A program made the translations under genes and the position numbers. The notes beneath the pieces are model-generated. The model was given only the letters and a program-made list of their open reading frames with translations. It did no database searches and was not told where the DNA came from. Shown one piece after another: positions 36,488-44,976 of a stretch of DNA of 64,000 nucleotides. This DNA comes from Enterococcus alcedinis (GTDB lineage: Bacteria > Bacillota > Bacilli > Lactobacillales > Enterococcaceae). Positions within the stretch are counted from its first letter, which is position 1, and each line of letters starts with the position of its first letter. The stretch is taken from contig NZ_BMDT01000005.1 in NCBI RefSeq assembly GCF_014635985.1, positions 62,001 through 126,000 on the forward strand, written 5' to 3'.

Positions 36488-37456
36488 TTAAGCCCACCAC
36501 ATATCGCTTGGTTGGTCTTTAATCATAATACTCTTTAAGTTTGTCACTGCGCGTGTTAATCCTTCGTCAACTGACATAATTGGATCTTCATGTTCGATAC
36601 TTAAAACATAGTCGTAACCATATAAGCGCAATGCTGAAATGATGTCTGACCATTCTTTTAAGTCGTGACCACAACCAACTGAACGGAATGTCCAAGCACG
36701 TGATTGCACGTTACCATATGATTGCATATCGGTTAAACCGTACATATTGATATTATCTTGATCTAGGTACGTGTCTTTTGCATGGAAGTGGTGAATCGCG
36801 TTTTCTTTTCCAAGAATTTTGATTGCCGCGACTGGATCAATCCCTTGCCACCATAAGTGACTTGGATCTAAGTTACAACCAATTGCTTTTCCAGCAGCAT
36901 CGCGTAATTTCAACATTGTGTATGGTGTGTGTGCTAAGAAACCACCATGTAATTCAATACCAATTTTAACGCCGGCAGCTTCAGCATCTGTGTTAATGCC
37001 TTTCCAATAAGGAATTAATTTTTGATCCCATTGGTAGTTATAGCTGTCTTCGTATTCCGTTGGCCATGGTAATGTCGGCCAGTTGACTTGTGTATCTGTT
37101 GCATTTCCTGCAGCGATTCCAGAGAAACCATTGACTACTTGAACGTTCATTAAATTCGCTAATTTAATCGTCTTACGTAACAGTTCATCGGCTTCTTGGG
37201 CCACTGAAGCAATTGGTGAGATTGGGTTATTATGACAGCTTAACGCTGAGATTTCTAGCCCTTTGTCTGCTAATTTTGCAAGGTATTCGATACGTGCATC
37301 GCTGCTCGCTAATAATTTATCAATATCTAAATGCGCGTTCCCTGGATAACCACCTGTTCCAATTTCAACAGTTTGTAGTCCTTTTTTAGCAACGGCATCA
37401 ATCATTTCATCAAAATTCATTTGGTTAAATAATGGGGTAAATACGCCTAATTTCAT
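36488..37456 (-). CDS. Sugar phosphate isomerase/epimerase-like TIM barrel (AP endonuclease 2 family)
   Basis: A 322-residue TIM-barrel protein. LQTVEIGTGGYPGN, IGIELHGGFLAHTPYTMLKL, GCNLDPSHLWWQGIDPVAAI and VLSIEHEDP are typical metal-binding strands of the IolE/IolI/xylose-isomerase-like superfamily (Glu, Asp, His, Glu ligands). Such proteins act as isomerases, epimerases, dehydratases or, in 3-keto-glycoside pathways, lyases. It is cotranscribed with two dehydrogenases and a ThuA protein. The exact reaction cannot be read from sequence. Confidence 0.85.
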   Translation of the reverse strand: MKLGVFTPLFNQMNFDEMIDAVAKKGLQTVEIGTGGYPGNAHLDIDKLLASSDARIEYLAKLADKGLEISALSCHNNPISPIASVAQEADELLRKTIKLANLMNVQVVNGFSGIAAGNATDTQVNWPTLPWPTEYEDSYNYQWDQKLIPYWKGINTDAEAAGVKIGIELHGGFLAHTPYTMLKLRDAAGKAIGCNLDPSHLWWQGIDPVAAIKILGKENAIHHFHAKDTYLDQDNINMYGLTDMQSYGNVQSRAWTFRSVGCGHDLKEWSDIISALRLYGYDYVLSIEHEDPIMSVDEGLTRAVTNLKSIMIKDQPSDMWWA

Positions 37457-37461
37457 TAAAT

Positions 37462-38172
37462 TTAGATCTCCTCTCTTGGTTGGGCATGTCCGTAACTTGG
37501 GTACACGTTTTCAGTTGGTGCACACCAGCGGATGCCATTTTTAATGACACGTTGGACTTGCTCATTGTAATAACTTGGGTATGTTTCATGTCCTGGTTGG
37601 AAGTAGAAAACTTTCCCATTTCCACGACGGTACGTACAACCACTACGGAAGACTTCGCCGCCTGGGAACCAGCTAACCATCACTAATTCATCGGGAGCTG
37701 GGATATCAAAGTGTTCGCCGTACATTTCTTCTTGTTCAAGTTCGATGCATTCACCGACACCTTCAACAATTGGATGGCTTGGATTCACGTTCCAAATGCG
37801 GCAATTTTTGCCGTCTTCACGCCACTTTAAGTCGCAACTTGTTCCCATTAATTTTTTGAAAATTTTTGAGAAGTGTCCAGAATGTAGGACGATTAAGCCC
37901 ATACCTTCCAAGACACGTTGGTGGACTCGGTTCACGATTTCATCTTGGACTTCATCGTGTGCCATATGTCCCCACCAAATTAAGACATCGGTTTCTGCTA
38001 AGACTTCTTCGGTTAACCCGTGCTCTTCTTCGTCTAGTGTTGCCGTTTTAACGGTAAACTCTTCTCCGATAAATTTTGCTAATTGTCCATGAATCCCATC
38101 TGGGTAGACTTCTTGGACCGTTTTATTTGTTTTTTCATGACGAAATTCATTCCACACGGTTACTTGAATCAT
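37462..38172 (-). CDS. ThuA-like domain protein
   Basis: A 236-residue protein of the trehalose-utilisation ThuA family (glutamine-amidotransferase-like fold). [50 protein letters not shown] and [23 protein letters not shown] are family motifs. In rhizobia ThuA acts together with a Gfo/Idh/MocA enzyme (ThuB) in a 3-keto-disaccharide pathway. The gene is directly adjacent to both isomerase genes (0 and 5 bp), showing tight operon structure. Confidence 0.85.
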   Translation of the reverse strand: MIQVTVWNEFRHEKTNKTVQEVYPDGIHGQLAKFIGEEFTVKTATLDEEEHGLTEEVLAETDVLIWWGHMAHDEVQDEIVNRVHQRVLEGMGLIVLHSGHFSKIFKKLMGTSCDLKWREDGKNCRIWNVNPSHPIVEGVGECIELEQEEMYGEHFDIPAPDELVMVSWFPGGEVFRSGCTYRRGNGKVFYFQPGHETYPSYYNEQVQRVIKNGIRWCAPTENVYPSYGHAQPREEI

Positions 38173-38922
38173 TTAAGACACTCCCTCAATCATTTGCGCT
38201 AAAGCAATGTAATCTTCTTTGACTGCTTCCATTGGCGTCAGCGTCTGAAACGCTTCCTGTTCTACGACTAACCATGGTAACCCAAAGGCTTGCGCTGTTT
38301 TTATGTAATCAACAATTGGTAAAATACCTTTGCCGATTTCGGTGCTTTCTCTTGGATCTTCTTGCATTTCTTTCACATGGAATAACCCAATGTTGGCTTG
38401 ATGTTGATCGAGCCAGTCATTAACCGGTAATTCCGCATCGTGCAACCAATATAAATCGACTTCTAATTTCAATTCTGGCACTTCTGTGACCATATAATTT
38501 AATAAGTCTACGCCTTCAACTTCTTTAAATTCATGCGAATGGTTATGATAATAAAGCGTCATTCCTTGCGCTTGAAGTTTTTGACTTAACTCTTTTAACT
38601 CTGTAACAAACTGTTTCCATGCATCAAAGTCCCCTGGGAAAGTCATATACGGAACAACGATTCGTGTATTTCCGATAATTTTTTCGTAAGCAATCGTTGC
38701 TTCATAATCATTGGCTAACTTTTCATAAGGAATGTGTGAACCAGCGACTTCTAAGCCTAACTCTAAGATATAAGCTTTTAACTCTTCTGCTGGTAAGTCG
38801 TAGTAGCCGGCGAATTCAACACCGGCATACCCCGCTTCCTTGACTTCTTTTAACGTTTGTTTAAAATCTTTTTGACAATCTTCCTTAACGCTCCATAATT
38901 GTAAGGCAATTTTTGGATTCAT
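38173..38922 (-). CDS. Sugar phosphate isomerase/epimerase-like TIM barrel (short type)
   Basis: A 249-residue TIM-barrel protein. ALQLWSVKEDCQKDFKQTLK, GYAGVEFAGYYDLPAEELK, LYYHNHSHEFKEVEG, LKLEVDLYWLHDAE and WLVVEQEAF carry the likely metal ligands (Glu, His, Asp, Glu). It resembles the YcjR/IolI-like enzymes found with Gfo/Idh/MocA oxidoreductases. It differs clearly from the 322-residue isomerase in the same operon, so the two probably catalyse different steps. Confidence 0.85.
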   Translation of the reverse strand: MNPKIALQLWSVKEDCQKDFKQTLKEVKEAGYAGVEFAGYYDLPAEELKAYILELGLEVAGSHIPYEKLANDYEATIAYEKIIGNTRIVVPYMTFPGDFDAWKQFVTELKELSQKLQAQGMTLYYHNHSHEFKEVEGVDLLNYMVTEVPELKLEVDLYWLHDAELPVNDWLDQHQANIGLFHVKEMQEDPRESTEIGKGILPIVDYIKTAQAFGLPWLVVEQEAFQTLTPMEAVKEDYIALAQMIEGVS

Positions 38923-38931
38923 ATTCTTCTC

Positions 38932-40005
38932 CTATAAAAAGACAGGGGCATTTGTTTTAGAAGATTCGTAAATTGCTTCTAAAATTTCAGTAACAACCAG
39001 CGCTTGCTCAGGTTTTACAACTGGATCCGTATCGTTTAAGATTGCGTCAATCCACGCACGTGCTTCTAATGCTGCTGGATCTGTTCCCGCACCATCGTAG
39101 AATGCCACGCCGCCTGTTTCTAACTCGATTTTCTTCTCATATAATAAACCATGCGCTTCACCGTTAATTGTTAAGCCATTGTTCATATCGGCTCCACCTT
39201 TTGTACCAAATAACGTTGTTTTTGATTCTTTCACGTCAAGCGTGTTTAATGCCCAACTTGCTTCTAAATAAACCGTTGCGCCATTTTCCATTACAACGAA
39301 ACCAAAAGCAGAATCTTCTACAGTAAATTTTTCTGGATCCCATGGGCCCCATGCATTTGCTGCATTTTTTGTTTTTGATAACTCATGGTATGTTTTACCA
39401 ACAACATATTTTGGTTTGTAGTTATCCATCATCCATAACGTTAAGTCTAACGCGTGTGTACCGATATCGATTAACGGTCCGCCACCTTGTGCTTCTTCAT
39501 CTAAGAATACTCCCCAAGTTGGAACGGCACGACGACGAATCGCATGTGCTTTCGCTGAGTAGATTTCACCTAACTCACCTTCGCCACAAACTTCATGTAA
39601 GTACATTGATTCTGTTGCAAAACGACCTTGATAACCAATCGTTAATTTTTTACCTGAACGTTTTGCTGCTTCGATCATCGCACGCGCTTCTTCTGATGTT
39701 TTCGCCATTGGTTTTTCACACATTACATGATTCCCTGCATCTAATGAAGCAATTGAGATTTCTGCGTGAGAAATATTTGGTGTACATACGTGAACCACGT
39801 CTAGGTCCATTTCAGCTAACATTGCTTTGTAATCTTCAAAAACTTTACTGTCTGCTGCACCGTATGTTTCTTTTGCTTCTTCTGCTCTTTCAAGTACGAT
39901 ATCACAAAAAGCTACGATTTCTACTTCTTCAATTTTTGCAAGCGAAGGTAAGTGCTTTCCTTTCGCGATTCCGCCACATCCGATAATTCCAACTTTTAAT
40001 GTCAT
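38932..40005 (-). CDS. Gfo/Idh/MocA-family dehydrogenase (first copy)
   Basis: A 357-residue NAD(P)-dependent dehydrogenase. VGIIGCGGIAKGKHLPSLAK is the nucleotide-binding loop, AGNHVMCEKPMAKTSEEA (about 90-107) the EKP motif, and GGGPLIDIGTHALDLTLWMM (about 172-191) the catalytic DxGxHxxD region. It opens the five-gene catabolic operon with a GGAGGAG ribosome site. With the second dehydrogenase, ThuA and two isomerases it suggests oxidation of a glycoside or sugar to a keto intermediate (inference). Confidence 0.88.
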   Translation of the reverse strand: MTLKVGIIGCGGIAKGKHLPSLAKIEEVEIVAFCDIVLERAEEAKETYGAADSKVFEDYKAMLAEMDLDVVHVCTPNISHAEISIASLDAGNHVMCEKPMAKTSEEARAMIEAAKRSGKKLTIGYQGRFATESMYLHEVCGEGELGEIYSAKAHAIRRRAVPTWGVFLDEEAQGGGPLIDIGTHALDLTLWMMDNYKPKYVVGKTYHELSKTKNAANAWGPWDPEKFTVEDSAFGFVVMENGATVYLEASWALNTLDVKESKTTLFGTKGGADMNNGLTINGEAHGLLYEKKIELETGGVAFYDGAGTDPAALEARAWIDAILNDTDPVVKPEQALVVTEILEAIYESSKTNAPVFL

Positions 40006-40049
40006 TTGTTCTCCTCCTGAAAACCTTTTTATTTGATAACTTCATTATA

Positions 40050-40063
40050 AGTAAAGGCTTTCA
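40050..40063 (-). promoter_or_regulatory. cre-like site at the catabolic operon promoter
   Basis: TGAAAGCCTTTACT (minus strand) differs from the cre consensus at two positions and lies immediately before the -10 (TATAAT, rc at 40044-40049). The -35 is poor, suggesting activator dependence. Confidence 0.45.
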
Positions 40064-40135
40064 ATAAATCTTCCCACCTTCCACCTAAGAAATTCCCGAA
40101 TATTGCCTTTTGCTGTTTTTGTGCATGTTGCCGAA

Positions 40136-40176
40136 AACAAAAAAACAGCACATCTTTTTTCAAAGTTATGCTGTTT
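40136..40176 (-). terminator. Terminator of the MglBAC-type operon
   Basis: An AAACAGCA/TGCTGTTT stem (40143-40150 with 40169-40176) is followed on the minus strand by TTTTTGTTTT. It lies between the permease stop (40223) and the catabolic operon promoter, so the two are separate units. Confidence 0.75.
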
Positions 40177-40222
40177 CTTTTATTTATCTTCTCAACTTTA
40201 AGGGGGGAGCTAAGAAAAAGAA

Positions 40223-41452
40223 TTAGTTTTTACGGTGTTTCATTAAATCAATCGCAACGGCTACTGCGATAATTACACCTTTTATCACTTGTTGCCACAT
40301 TGGGCTAACGGCGATGAATTGGAGTCCGTATTGGATAACCGTGAAGATTAATACCCCACTCACGATCCCGCTGACTTTACCAACACCACCACTCAACGAG
40401 ACCCCACCAACGACACAGGCTGCAATCGCATCGAGTTCATAGGAGTTTCCATAGTTATTCGTTGCACCTGCTGTTCTGGCTGCTTCTAAAATACCGGCAA
40501 TTCCGTATAATACAGCAGCTAAAACGAAAATACCCATTGTTGTTTTGAAAACATTCACGCCAGAAACAATCGCCGCTTCACGGTTACCACCAATTGCGTA
40601 GACGTTTTTACCAAAGACGGTTTTGTTTAGAATAAACCAAACGAGTAAAATAAAGAGAATCGCAATTGGGACTAAAATTGAAATTCCTGGGAAATCTCCA
40701 ATTTCGAGTAATTTCTTTTGTCCTAAGAAAATGAAATCTTTACGAATCCCACCAATTGGTTGCGATTTATTGGGATCCATATCGAAGTAAAGCGAGTTTG
40801 CACCATAAACAATTACCGATACGGCTAAGGTTGCAATAAAGGGATGCATATCAAATTTTGCTACGAGGAAACCATTCAATACACCAAAAGCTGCGGTAGC
40901 AAGAACGGCAATAATAATTGGTAAGATAACTGGTAACATCGGTAAATCTGGGAAAAAGCGGTTTGCATAGTCTGGATTTTGTAACATCGATGTCGAAACA
41001 ACAGCTGCTAATCCAACCATTCGACCAGCTGAAAGGTCCGTTCCAGCAATTAATAACGTAAAACAAATACCAAGTGCAACAATCATTTTGGTTGAAGACA
41101 TGGTTAAAATATCTAATAACACATTCAATTGCATGAATCGTGGCTCAATCACCATGATCACAACTACCAATAAGAGTAAGGAAATAATAATCGCATTATT
41201 TAATAGAAATGTTTTGGTATTTTCTTTGGATAATTCAACTTCTCCATCCTTATATTTTCTGGCGAACATCTGATTACTACCATAATAAAGTGCTCCTGCA
41301 CCAACCATTCCAACATAGATTGCCAATTCGTAAAAAACATTTGGATTTAACGTGTACCATAAAACAATGGCTAATGCTAAAATAATCGCTCCAGTAATGG
41401 CAAAAAACATTCCAAACTGCTTGCGTGGCAAGACTTTTATTCCTGCTTCCAT
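40223..41452 (-). CDS. mglC: Sugar ABC permease, MglC/RbsC family
   Basis: A 409-residue CUT2 permease with about ten helices. GICFTLLIAGTDLSAGRMVG, VLNGFLVAKFDMHPFIATLA, IGGNREAAIVSGVNVFKT and DAIAACVVGGVSLSGGVGK are MglC-like. It is longer than RbsC (about 320) because of extra N-terminal helices, as in many MglC proteins. Gene order binding protein, ATPase, permease equals mglBAC. The symbol is by family resemblance; the transported sugar may differ. Confidence 0.85.
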   Translation of the reverse strand: MEAGIKVLPRKQFGMFFAITGAIILALAIVLWYTLNPNVFYELAIYVGMVGAGALYYGSNQMFARKYKDGEVELSKENTKTFLLNNAIIISLLLLVVVIMVIEPRFMQLNVLLDILTMSSTKMIVALGICFTLLIAGTDLSAGRMVGLAAVVSTSMLQNPDYANRFFPDLPMLPVILPIIIAVLATAAFGVLNGFLVAKFDMHPFIATLAVSVIVYGANSLYFDMDPNKSQPIGGIRKDFIFLGQKKLLEIGDFPGISILVPIAILFILLVWFILNKTVFGKNVYAIGGNREAAIVSGVNVFKTTMGIFVLAAVLYGIAGILEAARTAGATNNYGNSYELDAIAACVVGGVSLSGGVGKVSGIVSGVLIFTVIQYGLQFIAVSPMWQQVIKGVIIAVAVAIDLMKHRKN

Positions 41453-42988
41453 TTATCTTTCCTCCCTTTCGTCAACGACATCTGATCCTTTATCTGCAAA
41501 ACGTGTCGCGTAATCCATAATCATTACAGAATCGGCTTCTTTAGCGTCTAGAACCCCGGTCACTCGTCCTTCCGCCATGATCATCAATCGATCCGACATG
41601 CCAATTAGCTCTGGCATTTCAGATGAAATCATAATGATTGATTTGCCTTCTGCCGCTAATTTATGCATAATCGTATAAATTTCAAACTTTGCTCCGACAT
41701 CAATACCGCGTGTCGGTTCATCTAAAATCAGTACATCTGGATTCGTCAGTAACCAACGAGCTAATAATACTTTTTGTTGATTTCCACCTGAAAGGTTACG
41801 AATCAGTTCATCCATATGTGGTGTTTTCGTCCGCAATTCTTTATTGGCTTTTTCGGCAGCTTCGAGTCGTTCATGATCGTTTAATACGCCTGCGTGCTCA
41901 TAATCTTTTTGATTGACGATGACGGTATTATCTAAGATCGACAATACGCCAAAAATTCCTGTCGCTCGTCTTTCTTCCGTTAGCAAAGCAATTTTATTCT
42001 GAATCGCATCTTTCGGGTGGCGAATCGTTAGTTTATTACCATTTTTTTCAATCGTTCCTGATTGAATGCCACGTAATCCAAACAACGCTTCCACTAATTC
42101 GGTGCGTTGCGCCCCAACTAAACCACCGATACCTAAGATTTCGCCTTTTTTCAACTCAAAGTTGACGTTTTTAAACGATTTTGGATCCGTTGCGGTTAAA
42201 TCGATTCCACGTAAAACAATTTCTTCTGATGGGGTATAGTTTTTATCTGGAAAACGTTGCGTCATATCACGACCAACCATTCGCTTAATAATCAAATCGG
42301 TCGTTAATTCCTTCGCCGCCCAAGTACCTACGTATTGTCCATCACGCATAATCGTTACATCATCAGAGATTTTTAAAATTTCTTCCATTTTATGAGAAAT
42401 ATAAATAATCGCTACGCCTCGATCTTGTAAGGAACGAATAATTTTAAATAAGTGCTTTGTTTCATTTTCTGTTAATGAAGAGGTCGGCTCATCCATAATA
42501 ATAATTTTCGAATGGTAACTCACCGCTTTTGCAATCTCAACCAATTGCAAAGTCGATGGTGACAACGACCCTGCTAAAGCTTCCGGATCAACGTCCAATT
42601 CAACTTCTTTAAATAATTCTTCTGTTTGGCGAATCATCTCCTTGCGATCGACCACGATACCTTTCATTGGAAAACGACCTAGCCAAATATTTTCCATGAC
42701 CGGACGGTAGCGAATCGGATGGAGTTCTTGATGAATCATCGACACACCTAAATCGAGTGCTTGCCGTGAATTCATGATTTCTTCTTTTTTTCCATCTAAA
42801 ATAATTTCGCCACTATCTTCATGATAAATCCCAAAAAGACATTTCATTAAAGTGGATTTGCCAGCACCATTTTCACCCATCAACGCATGAACGGATCCTT
42901 TACGCACGGTTAAGCTCACGCCATCTAAAGCTTTTACACCCGGAAATTCTTTAACGATTTCTTTCATTTCCAACATGATTTCTGACAT
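41453..42988 (-). CDS. mglA: Sugar ABC transporter ATPase with two ATP-binding domains, MglA family
   Basis: A 511-residue CUT2 ATPase made of two ABC domains. The first has Walker A GENGAGKST (about 37), signature LSPSTLQLVEIAKAV and Walker B IIIMDEPTSSL. The second has a degenerate Walker A (GGLVGAQRTELVEALFG), signature NLSGGNQQKVLLARWL and Walker B VLILDEPTRGID. The ATG at 42986-42988 follows GGGGAGAAG; an in-frame start at 43036 lies in repeat array C and has no ribosome site. It is one nt from mglC. Confidence 0.92.
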   Translation of the reverse strand: MSEIMLEMKEIVKEFPGVKALDGVSLTVRKGSVHALMGENGAGKSTLMKCLFGIYHEDSGEIILDGKKEEIMNSRQALDLGVSMIHQELHPIRYRPVMENIWLGRFPMKGIVVDRKEMIRQTEELFKEVELDVDPEALAGSLSPSTLQLVEIAKAVSYHSKIIIMDEPTSSLTENETKHLFKIIRSLQDRGVAIIYISHKMEEILKISDDVTIMRDGQYVGTWAAKELTTDLIIKRMVGRDMTQRFPDKNYTPSEEIVLRGIDLTATDPKSFKNVNFELKKGEILGIGGLVGAQRTELVEALFGLRGIQSGTIEKNGNKLTIRHPKDAIQNKIALLTEERRATGIFGVLSILDNTVIVNQKDYEHAGVLNDHERLEAAEKANKELRTKTPHMDELIRNLSGGNQQKVLLARWLLTNPDVLILDEPTRGIDVGAKFEIYTIMHKLAAEGKSIIMISSEMPELIGMSDRLMIMAEGRVTGVLDAKEADSVMIMDYATRFADKGSDVVDEREER

Positions 42989-43015
42989 TTTCTTCTCCCC
43001 TTTCCATTTTTTAAA

Positions 43016-43380
43016 ATAACCTTGATTAAACGGCATGAATCAATGTCTCGGTAATAAGCCTGAATCTTACAAAAGTAAAGAACACTTTTGCTAAGATTCT
43101 TTGCTTATTACTCGACATTACACGATTGATTGATAGCCTTGATTAAACGGTATTTTGATTGCTGAGTCTCGGAGATAAGGCGAAATCTGCATAAAGCACA
43201 GAACGCTTTTTGCACATTCCTTCTTATCTCTCAACTCAAAACGCAATAAAAATAACCTTGATTGAACGGTGTTTCTGGAGCAGTGGCTCGGTAATAAGCC
43301 AAGATCTTACAAAAGTAAGAAACTCTTTTGGTAAGATTCCTTACTTATGACTCACCACTAAACACTTCAAAAACATCCTT
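43016..43380. repeat. Long-hairpin repeat, array C (three units)
   Basis: Three units of 117-121 bp are separated by CCTTGATT direct repeats at 43020, 43137 and 43256, with a variant CCTTACTC at 43377 touching the MglB stop codon. Classes run TAATAAG, GAGATAAG, TAATAAG, the same order as array B. Example pairing in unit 1: GGTAATAAGC with GCTTATTAC and GAATCTTA with TAAGATTC, tip CAAAAGT/ACTTTTG. The AAAC/ACAC/AAAAC bulge is kept in each 3' arm. The array fills the 390-bp gap between mglB and mglA. Confidence 0.9.
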
Positions 43381-44449
43381 ACTCCATAAATTCTGCATAG
43401 TTGTCTTTGGTTACTTTTACGTAGTCAATCCAGATATATTTACCGTCTGTTACTGGGTAGCCGACGTTTGCTTCATTGATTTCTTTTCCGTCCATTGCTG
43501 CTTTTGTTACGTTAATCGTTGCTGTTCCTTGGTTGACAGCATCATTTAATACCGTTCCTAGTAACGAACCGTCTTTCATTGCTTCTAATGCTGGTGCTGT
43601 TGCATCGACACCTACGACTGGCATGAATTTCGCTGCATCGCCCGTGTTATATCCTTCTGATTTTAAGGCTTCAATCGCACCTAGTGCCATGTCATCATTG
43701 TTAGCAATTACGGCTTCGATTTTATCTAAACTTTGTCCCGTAATGAATGATTTCATTAAGTCGGTTGCTTTGGCTTTATCCCACATTGCGGTATCGACTG
43801 CTAATTTTTCTGTTTTAAAACCGGCATCCTCAATCGCTTTAATGGAATACTCTGTTCTCAACGTTGCATCTTGGTGTCCTGGTTCTCCTTGTAGCATTAC
43901 GTATTGAATCACACCATCGCCATTTTTATCGGCATCGGGATTGGCCGTAAAGTAATCCGCAATGATTTGACCCGATTGTGTCCCGGATTGCTCAGCTTTT
44001 GCTCCGACATACCAGACTTTATCGTAGCTTTCCATATCTGTTGCTTCTGGTTCACGGTTAATAAATACAATTGGTAAATCTTTTGCTTTCGCTTTTTCAA
44101 TAATTGGTCCTGCTGCCGTACGGTCAACCGCGTTAATCGCTAATGCATTGACTCCTTTTGTAATGAATGTATCGACTTGCTCGTTTTGTGTCGGTTGTTT
44201 ATTTTGAGAATCCACTAATTCAAGTTTGATGCCCGATTCTTTCGCCGCTTCACTCATCGCGGTACGTACGCCAGTCATAAAGGTATCATCAAATTTATAG
44301 ATCGCAGCTCCAACTAATTGTTCTGCGTTGCCTTCTTCCTTTCCAGCATCCGAAGAACCATCGCTTGCGCCGCCTCGGCTACCACATGCCCCTAAAACGA
44401 TTGCTGCTGTTAAACTTAATAACCCAAACGCAAATACTTTTTTCTTCAT
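43379..44449 (-). CDS. mglB: Galactose/glucose-type binding lipoprotein (MglB family)
   Basis: A 356-residue extracellular sugar-binding lipoprotein. The lipobox AAIVLGACGSRGG gives Cys about 22. The mature protein begins VGAAIYKFDDTFMTGVR. DKNGDGVIQYVMLQGEPGHQD (about 175; calcium loop core DKNGDGVIQYVM) matches the EF-hand-like loop special to MglB (GGBP). NREPEATDMESYDKVWYVGA and IEAVIANNDDMALGAIEAL line the sugar site. It heads the mglBAC-type operon with cre sites upstream. Galactose or glucose is the family ligand, but this island could use a relative. Confidence 0.9.
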   Translation of the reverse strand: MKKKVFAFGLLSLTAAIVLGACGSRGGASDGSSDAGKEEGNAEQLVGAAIYKFDDTFMTGVRTAMSEAAKESGIKLELVDSQNKQPTQNEQVDTFITKGVNALAINAVDRTAAGPIIEKAKAKDLPIVFINREPEATDMESYDKVWYVGAKAEQSGTQSGQIIADYFTANPDADKNGDGVIQYVMLQGEPGHQDATLRTEYSIKAIEDAGFKTEKLAVDTAMWDKAKATDLMKSFITGQSLDKIEAVIANNDDMALGAIEALKSEGYNTGDAAKFMPVVGVDATAPALEAMKDGSLLGTVLNDAVNQGTATINVTKAAMDGKEINEANVGYPVTDGKYIWIDYVKVTKDNYAEFME

Positions 44450-44489
44450 CTTGTAATTCCTCCTTTATTTTCTTTACACCCTCATTGTA

Positions 44490-44503
44490 CGAAATCGCTT
44501 ACA
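44490..44503 (-). promoter_or_regulatory. cre site (CcpA) at the mglB promoter
   Basis: TGTAAGCGATTTCG (minus strand) matches 13 of 14 cre positions and abuts a likely -10 (TACAAT). A second near-match, TGAAAACGCTTATA, lies at 44545-44558. Confidence 0.6.
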
Positions 44504-44569
44504 AGATAAACATAGAATATTTTTAGATGAATTAGCAAATTCTTTGAAAACGCTTATATCTTTCTGTAT

Positions 44570-44615
44570 CAAAAAAGTGTTACAAGAAGTCCTCATTAGG
44601 CTTTCTTGCAACACT
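44570..44615 (-). terminator. Terminator downstream of the sensory operon and the yoeB remnant
   Basis: A 13-bp stem with one mismatch (44576-44588 with 44603-44615) is followed on the minus strand by TTTTTTGAT. Confidence 0.85.
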
Positions 44616-44708
44616 AAGTATTATATGCTTTTAATTTTCAATCAAAAAGTGGTACGTTCTAGCCTTGTCACAGACATAACTGACTTCAACATCTAAAAAT
44701 AATGATCT

Positions 44709-44868
44709 TTAGCAGAATAGAGATAAATCATGTTTTAATGGTTCTGGTTTGCCAATTCCTGAAAAAGGTGTACGATCAATATCTTTAATCAGCTTATTTA
44801 TTTTTATTTCCTTGATTATACCAAAAAATATAATGGTCCCAAGCGGCATCCGACCAAGCTTCAATCAT
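44709..44868 (-). pseudogene. yoeB: Frameshifted YoeB/Txe-type toxin gene remnant
   Basis: Reading from ATG at 44868, the first frame gives MIEAWSDAAWDHYIFWYNQG, the start of YoeB toxins (family pattern WSEEAWEDYLYW). It stops at NKNK. A shifted frame continues with INKLIKDIDRTPFSGIGKPE and PLKHDLSLF, the YoeB core (family GKPEPLKHNLSG). A stop at 44709 then cuts off the C-terminal catalytic Arg/His/Tyr region. A deletion of a few codons at the junction explains the shift. YoeB is a ribosome-dependent mRNA endonuclease; this copy cannot make one. About 70 nt further on, a decayed tail reads RTYHF. Confidence 0.8.
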
Positions 44869-44962
44869 CCTCTTCTACCTCTAGCAACTAGTGAATTGAA
44901 ATCCCCAATTGTTCGAATTTACTTCCAGTTTCTCAGAGAAAAATGACTTTTGTCATACCTCC
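44862..44962 (-). pseudogene. Remnant of the YefM-type antitoxin gene
   Basis: A GGAGG site and ATG (near 44946-44955) are followed after only about 80 nt by the codons LLEVEEDD and a TGA overlapping the yoeB ATG, the usual ATGA coupling of yefM-yoeB. Antitoxins of this family end in a similar acidic tail. An in-frame stop just before LLEVEEDD and the missing 60 or so residues show internal deletion. Confidence 0.5.
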
Positions 44963-44976
44963 TTTTTTCGATTATT

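Noticed and set aside
39342-39986. A 214-codon Leu-rich open frame on the plus strand.
   Set aside because: It is antisense to the Gfo/Idh/MocA gene, and its composition is that of a complement-strand frame.
35125-43380. The hairpin arrays could be attC sites of an integron cassette array.
   Set aside because: There are no GTTRRRY/RYYYAAC core sites, no cassette genes between units and no integrase in the window.
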